This document shows positions 57,525-64,000 of a stretch of DNA of 64,000 bases, in pieces. Within the stretch, counting starts at the first letter, position 1; each line of letters begins with the position of its first letter. This DNA comes from Eurosta solidaginis. Taxonomy: Eukaryota > Arthropoda > Insecta > Diptera > Tephritidae. The position numbers were made by a program, and so were the translations under genes. The DNA is taken from NCBI RefSeq assembly GCF_040869045.1, contig NC_090319.1:177480645-177544644 (forward strand). The letters run 5' to 3'. The notes beneath the pieces were generated by a model. That model did not search any database, was not told where the DNA came from, and saw only the letters and a program-made list of their open reading frames with translations.

Positions 57525-58142
57525 ATAATTGTAATTTTTTGCGACCTCTTAATTAATTACTTATTTTGTTTAAAGCTGGCTTCAGGTCAAATTGAGTAAA
57601 ACACAATATGTTTAAGTTTTACTACCAATATATTTCGGCTACTCTTCCGGTAACCGTCTTCAGGGCGTAACTATTGACAAAATCAAAACAAAATAAAATA
57701 AAACATTTACAATTGCACATATTAAAAATTATAAAATTGAACAAAATATATGTACATACATTGCATTTATTTACACGTCTGCTCTGTCTGACGTGGAGCT
57801 GTGTACTGTCTTGTTGGAAAGTAAATATTTGTAGCTGTGCGCGCAGTTCGCTATATCTGTCTTATAATTGAGCCTAATGTTTGTATCTTTGTCGACGATA
57901 TGTAACATTTCTAGAGTGAAACGTTTGCTATAATGTTGTTCTTGCTGGAGAATCTTTGTTTCTTCAAAATTTGGTGTATGTGCTCTCATTTTACAGTGCA
58001 TCATGAGTGCTGTTTTTTGATTCATTACATTATGGCAATGTTTTAAATCCGACTTGTGTTGGGCAAGTCTATATTGGTAGTAAAACTTAAACATATTGTG
58101 TTTTACTCAATTTGACCTGAAACCAGCTTTAAACAAAATAAG
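57525..58142 (-). mobile_element. Penelope-like element, 5'-truncated, with inverted terminal repeats (618 bp)
   Basis: TSD GAATTCTCCTTCC, 13 bp (57512-57524 and 58143-58155); copy B shows the empty site near 29490. Inverted arms are 72 bp with one mismatch (57561-57632 and 58070-58141). The internal minus-strand frame (57771-58094) matches the GIY-YIG endonuclease C-terminus of Penelope elements. Near the left arm the minus strand has CTGAAGA, a six-pair stem (GGTTAC/GTAGCC) and GAAA (about 57634-57664), like the hammerhead core found in these elements. The order and long variable TSD are typical of the group. Confidence 0.75.
57771..58094 (-). pseudogene. Penelope GIY-YIG endonuclease C-terminal fragment
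   Basis: 107-residue frame with YYQYRLAQHKSDLKH, TALMMHCKMRAHTPNFEETKIL and RFTLEMLHI. This is the H..H/N-F-E-KIL...LEM-HI pattern of the Penelope endonuclease C-terminal half. The GIY-YIG core itself and the RT are absent because the element is truncated. The frame runs into the terminal repeat and begins there by chance. Confidence 0.7.
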
Positions 58143-60963
58143 GAATTCTCCTTCCTTTCCTTTTGGACTTCAACACTGAAAAGTCGTGATTTTAATAAAA
58201 ATTTGCAGTCTAGTTGTTCGGGTAAATTTTCAAAGTTATATAGTTTTAAAGTTTTAAATCAGAGTGCAGTGATTAATAGACTTGTGACAGATTTGCCAAT
58301 ATAAAGTACGACTTTTCACGCCGAGTGTTAAAAGTTAAAATTTTTTTTATAACCACTATGGCACATCTTCTTGAAGCTATATAAACTTATAATTTGTGAT
58401 TTCACATCAAGGTTAACATATTCATCCGATACCCGTGCGAATTAAAACTTAATATTAATAAATAAATTTGCCTCCGGTAACCAGCATATTTTGAGCCGAA
58501 ATTTATAAGCATAGATACATGGTAAGTGATATTTTTATTAAATTATAGAACTCCATTTACCCCTCTTATACCTAAATGTAGTGCAAATAATTTAAACATA
58601 AATCTAAAAGAGCGGTATCTTTTTCATTCGCAGATTTTTCTAAAAACCCCACATTTTCTGCAAATTCATTTGCCATCAATTTTGTATCATATACATGTGG
58701 GTTGCTTGTGCGAAAAGCAACCCCCCTTTTACTTAACCCCGCTTTTTCGATCACAACATAAATCTCAAAATCTCCAGTTGCTGATAATCCAGTAAGGCAT
58801 ATTTTAAACAAGCCAGAACACCCAAAATAGCCGGTTTTCATCATCGTCGGAGGTTTCTAACATAATCCCAAGACACGTCAGAAAATTTGAATAATTTAAT
58901 TTAAAATTTAAATTCGTTTTAGTAATATACATAATAGATTAGTAATACATATAGATACATAAAATGTATGTAGAAATATAGAAATCGAACTCAAACTCAA
59001 AAATTAGTATGAATAAGAATCAAGTTATGTTTAGAAACATTGAATCGTATGCCTAAAATGTTGCTAAGAAATAGTAAATTCTAATTGAATTTTTCTCATA
59101 AAAAAATTTATGACACCCCTAACTGTTTTCAATATAAGAAATTAGGTTAAAAGAAAACCCCTCCTAAAGTTCATTACCCTTATTTTGAATACCCACTGTA
59201 GTTTGAATTAGCCAAGTTTGAATAGTTGGTAATATGTAGTAACTTACCAAAAATTCGACTAACCAAACCGCAAAATATCATATTTTTGTTGTTATTGTTG
59301 TACAGCATTCTCTTGAACCTGTGCACGATCACACACATGCATACATGTAAGTGAAGTGAACATGTTCTAGAGAACTGTGTGATGCGTTTGAGAGAGCTTT
59401 ATGATACAAGCTAAAGAAATATTGTTCGATGCAACCATTTATGGGAATTTGTATGATTTTCGACGCGAACATTTATACATATGCCTTCTTCTTTATTGAG
59501 AGTGATTTAAAATACTTTTTTTTTTACATTTTTAAACATGGTTGCCAACATTTTAGGTTTGGTAATGTTTTAAGTGTTTTTTCTTTTGCAAATTAAAAAC
59601 TATTAATTGTGTTAGTTGGATTAGAAAATATTTTAATTCTTGTTTAAGGAATGATAACCCCTTCCCCAAGCAAGAAGGCCTTCAAAGCTAGGTAGAAATG
59701 CTATATACCTGTAAAATTAATTTAGTTACTCACGTATATATGTACCAAAATATATTCACCTATTTCCTACATATTATTTTGTTAACAATTTTTTTTCTTT
59801 ATTGCACATTTATACAATGTTGTGCATTTATATACATATGTATGCACATTAGTAAGTTGCCATACATATATGTACATATATTGGATTTAGTCGTCTTTTC
59901 AACAAAATTTTTTTTTTTTTTTTGATAATACTTTTTTTTTACATCTGCGTACATAAAGGCACATATGCACATTTACATACGTACGTACATATATCAAGAT
60001 TATTTTTGTTGAGTTCATAGGATATAAATTTAAGATTTTTTATACCTTTTTTTATAATGATTTTCTTGGGCTATGAATCAAAATAAGTCTCACAAATTAA
60101 GTGTCGGCCAACTAAACTAAGCAAACGTTTATCAAAAATATTTTTTTTTGATTATTCATTAATATTAATGTACATCCACATGTAAGCCCATACGTACATG
60201 AGCTGATATATATATCAAGGGTAGTTTTCCTTATTACTTGAATTTTTTTTGATACATAATTTTTAAATTTTATACATGCGTATATATTAACGTAAAAACA
60301 TATTTACATACATGTGTATAACTATTTGATTTTTGAATTGCCATATGCAATTAATGTTCTAGGGAGCGTAACTAAAATTCCACTATATAACTTCTCATTC
60401 AGCTGTTTTGTTTTTAGTGATTTTCTTCGTTTAAAAATCAAAGTAAATTCCATTAATTAAGTTTAGGTTAACTCAACTAAGAAACGAAATGTATAATGGA
60501 TTGAATTTTTTTAATAATAATAATTCATAATGGGTAACTAATTTGTTTGATTTGGTTTGAGACACCGGAGTTGATGGTAATTTATTGGGGCCTCAACAAC
60601 ATCAATGAGGCCAAAGGTAGGGGGTACAGAGGCAGCCCCCAAATGTTGCAACAACGAGCTGCCAGGCATAAGGGTAAGTTGAGGATGTCGTATTAGTGAA
60701 GTGTGGCATGCAAACGCGTAGGTTTGTTTTCTTTTTTTTCTTCTGTGTGAATATCCCCAGTGTGCAAAAATAATAATGGTGTTTGACCATTGATTGGGGA
60801 GAGCAGTGCTGTACAGTCACCGCGTTATCGAATCCACGAAGCTGAAGCTCCGGACCTAAACGCCAGTGCACACGCCGTGGTCGTTGCACCTTGCCACAAG
60901 CACTGCAGCTCTTTCGTCCCTTGAAGGTGCCTGTTGCACACTCAGTCAATGAAGATCGTAACA

Positions 60964-61124
60964 ATTTGTTGTCCAATTAAAGACCACACATCGCCACCGC
61001 CACCGTGACTAACCCGATTGCCATCACCAAAGCACCACCACGTCATCGCCATCACCGCCGCATCCGCAGCAGCCAAATCCATCAAAAAAGGAAAGGTAAA
61101 TTTTATCCTGCCACCCCCCTAAAT
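60964..61124. other. locus flank before the last satellite, copy D
   Basis: CA/CG-rich stretch equal to 32312-32474, ending GGAAAGGTAAATTTTATCC. Confidence 0.6.
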
Positions 61125-62697
61125 ATAGGGGATCATTTGAAGACCTTTTCGGCATCATTTCTGGATAGTTTTCGGGATCAGTCGGGGATCCCGTCAGGGT
61201 TATTTCGGGACTATTAGGAGATCATTTTAAGACCTTTCCGGCATCATTTCTGGATGGTTTTCAGGATCCGTCCGGGATCTCTTCGGGGACATTTCGGGAC
61301 TTTTTCTCGACTAATACGGGATCATTTGGGGACCCTTTCGGCATTATTTCTGGATGGTTTTCGGGATCCGTCCAGGATCCCGTCAGGGTAATTTCGGGAA
61401 TATTAGGAGATCATTTGAGGACTTTTCAGGAATCATTTATGTATAGTTTTTTTGGTGTCCCGACGGGGTCATTTCGGGACTATTTCGGGATCGTTTGGCG
61501 TACCTACCGCCATAATTTCTGGATGGTTTTCGGTATCCGTCCGGGATTCCGTCGGGGTCATTTCGGGACTTTTTCTCGACTAATACGGGATCATTTGGGG
61601 ACCCTTTCGGCATCATTTCTGGATGGTTTTCGGTATCCATGCGGGATCCCGTCGGGGTCATTTCGGCACTTTTTCGGGATCATTTAAGGTGCCTTCCGGC
61701 ATCATTTCTGGATGGTTTTCGGGATCCGACCGGGATCCCGTCAGGGTTATTTCGGGACTTTTTCTCGGACTAATACGGGATCATTTGGGGACCCTTGCGG
61801 CATCATTTCTGGATGATTTTCGGTATTCGTGCGGGATCCCGTCGGGGTCATTTCGGGACTTTGTCGGAATCATTTGACTTCCCTTCCGGCATAATTTCTG
61901 GATGGTTTTCGGAATCCGTCCGGAATTCCGAAGGGATCATGGGTCTCATCCGGCATCATTTCTGAATGGTTTTCGAGATCCGTCCGGGATCCCGTCAGGG
62001 TTATTTCGGGACTTTTTCTCGACTAATATGGGATCATTTGGGGGACCCTTGCGGCATCATTTCTGGATGATTTTCGGTATTCGTGCGGGATCCCGTCGGG
62101 GTCATTTCGGGACTTTGTCGGAATCATTTGACTTCCCTTCCGGCATAATTTCTGGATGGTTTTCGGAATCCGTCCGGAATTCCGAAGAGATCTTGGGTCT
62201 CTTCCGGCATCATTTCTGAATGGTTTTCGGGATTCGTCCGGCATCCCGTCGGGGTCGACTAATACGGGATCATTTGGGGACCCTTTCGGCATCATTTCTG
62301 GATGGTTTTCTGTATCCATGCGGGATCCCGTCGTGGTCATTTCGGGACTTTCTCGGGATCATTTGAGGTCCCTTCCGGCATCATTTCTGGATGGTTTTCG
62401 AGATCCGTCCGGGATCCCGTCAGGGTTATTTCGGGACTTTTTCTCTACTAATATGGGATCATTTGGGGACCCTTGCGGCATCATTTCTGGATGATTTTCG
62501 GTATTCGTGCGGGATCCCGTCGGGGTCATTTCGGGACTTTGTCGGAATCATTTGACTTCCCATCCGGCATAATTTCTGGATGGTTTTCGGAATCCGTCCG
62601 GAATTCCGAAGAGATCATGGGTCTCTTCCGGCATCATTTCTGAATGGTTTTCGGGATTCGTCCGGCATCCCGTCGGGGTCATTTCAGGACTTTTTCG
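61125..62697. repeat. satellite array right of copy D
   Basis: About 16 monomers. The first three are colinear with 32475-32760. From about 61780 a trimer of about 300 bp with TCGGAATCATTTGACTTCCC and CCGGAATTCCGAAG recurs three times (near 61862, 62112 and 62540). Confidence 0.9.
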
Positions 62698-63094
62698 GAA
62701 TCATTTATTTATTAATTTCTTCTTTTACGGATAATCTTACAGACTACTTGATTAATTAAATATTTTAAATAAATTTAATTTGAAGGTATTTATACTCAAA
62801 TTAAAATCAATAGCCTCCGAATATGTGTTGCATAAAAGAATGCATCTCGATATTGGCTCATTATATGCCTAGGTAGATCTATGCGCAGGAACAGTAAAAG
62901 GTCTCACCTGCCTAAGCTCACGCACTGTGTGGTTAAAATTTATTGACTCATAGATTTGAGTACAATTTACTTTACCATTGATGATGTTATATATGAACAT
63001 TATTGAAAAGTAGATTTTTCTGTCTGATAAGCTTGCAAATCCTAACATAAAGCAAACTTGGTAAACATTTTTTGCACCCTTTCTATTTTGGGAG
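62698..63094 (-). mobile_element. 5'-truncated LINE: end of RT plus 3' tail
   Basis: Minus strand from 63094: KIERVQKMFTKFALC, then after a frameshift FIYNIINGKVNC, INFNHTVRELRQVRPFTVPAHRST and EAIDFNLSINTFKLNLF before a stop. This is the usual C-terminal end of jockey/CR1-type RTs. IERVQ..FT..AL and the INFN...R.LR line up with the same region of the LINE at 50595-51362, although they are different elements. It ends at a T/A-rich tail (ATTTATTTATTAATTT on the plus strand, 62703-62719) inside a satellite monomer. Confidence 0.7.
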
Positions 63095-64000
63095 AGTACC
63101 TTCCGGTATCATTTCTAGATGGTTTACGGGATCGGTCCGGAATCCCGTCGGGGTCATTTCGGGACTTTTTCGCGGCTAATACGGGATCATATGGCGACCC
63201 TTTCGCCATCATTTCTGGATGGTTTTCGGGATATGTTGGGGATCCCATCAGGGTCATTTCGGGACTATTAGGGGATCACTTGAGGACCTTTCCGGCATCA
63301 TTTCTGGATAGTTTTCGGGATCCATCCGGGATCTCGTTGGGGTAATTTCAGGACCTTTTCGAAATCATTTCTGGATAGTTTTCGGGATCCGTCCGGGATC
63401 CCGCCTGGGTCATTTCGGGACTATTTCTAGATCATTTGAAGACTTTTCCGGCATTATTTCTGGATAGCTTTCGGGATCCGTCCGGGATCCCGTCGGGGTC
63501 ATTTCGGGACTTTTTTTAGGATAATTTGCGGTCCCTTCCGGCCTCATTTCTGGATGGTTTTCGGGATCCGTCTGGAATCCCGTCGGGGTCATTTCTGGGT
63601 AGTTTTCGGGTCCAACCGGGATCCAACCGCGATTCCGTCTGGGTCAATTCGGGACTATTTGCAAATCATTTGAAGACTTTTCCGGCATTATTCCTGGATC
63701 GTTTTCGGCATCCGTCCGGGATCCCGTCAGGGTAATTTCGAGACTTTTTTAGGATCATTTGCGGTTTCTTCCGGCCTCATTTTTGGATGGTTTTCGGGAT
63801 CCGTCCGGGATCCCGTCGGGGTCATTTCGGGACTTTTTCTCGACTAATACGAGATCATTTGGGGACCCTCTCGGCATCATTTCTGGATGTTTTTCGGGAT
63901 CCGTCCGGGATCCCGTCAGGGTAATTTCGGGACCTTTTCGGGATCATTTCTGGATAGTTTTCGGGATCCATCCGGGATCCCGTCTGGCTCATTTCGGGAC
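63095..64000. repeat. satellite array at the right edge
   Basis: Continues past the window. From about 63300 it follows 32800-33480 variant by variant (GATCCAACCGCGAT, TTTTTTAGGATCATTTGCGG), so the two stretches are duplicates. Confidence 0.9.

Larger units (their letters stand above)
57294..60963. mobile_element. second copy of the 3.04-kb presence/absence segment (with a Penelope insertion)
   Basis: 3,670 bp, of which 631 are the Penelope-like insert plus its TSD, leaving 3,039 bp against 3,040 in copy B. Ends TGTACCG...CGTAACA and ATTT on both sides are kept (57290-57293, 60964-60967). It differs from copy B by scattered substitutions, one 15-bp micro-inversion and one rearranged hairpin. 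Minus-strand frames 58572-58844 (GYFGCSGLFKICLTGL) and about 60700-60950 (GRKSCSACGKVQRPRR) are open here. Copy B has lost one base in the second. I recognise neither. Confidence 0.45.

Overview
The window is a block of repetitive, probably heterochromatic DNA from a higher fly. A tephritid-like dipteran is the best guess. The evidence is the AT-rich spacers with acatatgtatg-type tracts, a gypsy/mdg3-like retrotransposon, a BEL/Pao element, jockey/CR1-type LINEs, Penelope-like elements and DINE-like Helitrons that carry a tandem repeat. I found no intact host gene, no RNA gene and no CRISPR array. Almost all open reading frames are either satellite translated in a rotating frame or fragments of broken mobile elements. 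All assignments come from reading motifs by eye; none was checked by a database search. || Layout, left. From 1 to about 24.2 kb lie head-to-tail Helitron-like units (ends at 2556, 4149, 7210, 16751, 18009 and 21071, each ...CTAG abutting the next 5' end). Each contains a 5' part with two imperfect subterminal repeats, a poly-C tract, a leader block and a satellite. The satellite monomer is about 100 bp and is itself nine 11-12 bp sub-repeats of the form GGGATCATTTC. The units form higher-order repeats of 4,654 bp and a longer duplication of about 13.86 kb (about 3.85-14.74 kb corresponds to about 17.71-28.92 kb). || Layout, middle and right. Embedded in the satellite are four copies (A 10.4-14.7 kb, B 24.2-32.5 kb, C 34.2-46.2 kb, D 48.8-61.1 kb) of one ancestral locus. 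In it a Ty3/gypsy mdg3-like retrotransposon (minus strand, no env) sits between the same two flanking sequences. In copy C the TSD ATATGG is still visible. One insertion was therefore spread by amplification of the locus and not by four transpositions. Each copy later collected its own nested insertions. B has a 406-bp MITE. C has a RAG1-like DNA transposon, itself holding a short Penelope-like element and a BEL/Pao-derived element. D has a LINE in its integrase, a 5' LINE fragment with a DUF4780-like ORF1, and a Penelope-like element in its flank. A further LINE tail interrupts the last satellite array at 62.7-63.1 kb. || Most notable. (1) The RAG1-like transposon at 38258-44410 ends in CACTGTG, the complement of the RSS heptamer CACAGTG, has a 5-bp TSD CAACG and matching empty sites in copies A and B. 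(2) The repeat architecture is nested at five levels: 11 bp, 100 bp, 188-bp dimer, Helitron unit, multi-kb higher-order repeat. (3) Helitron-like elements stand in direct tandem with no host DNA between them.
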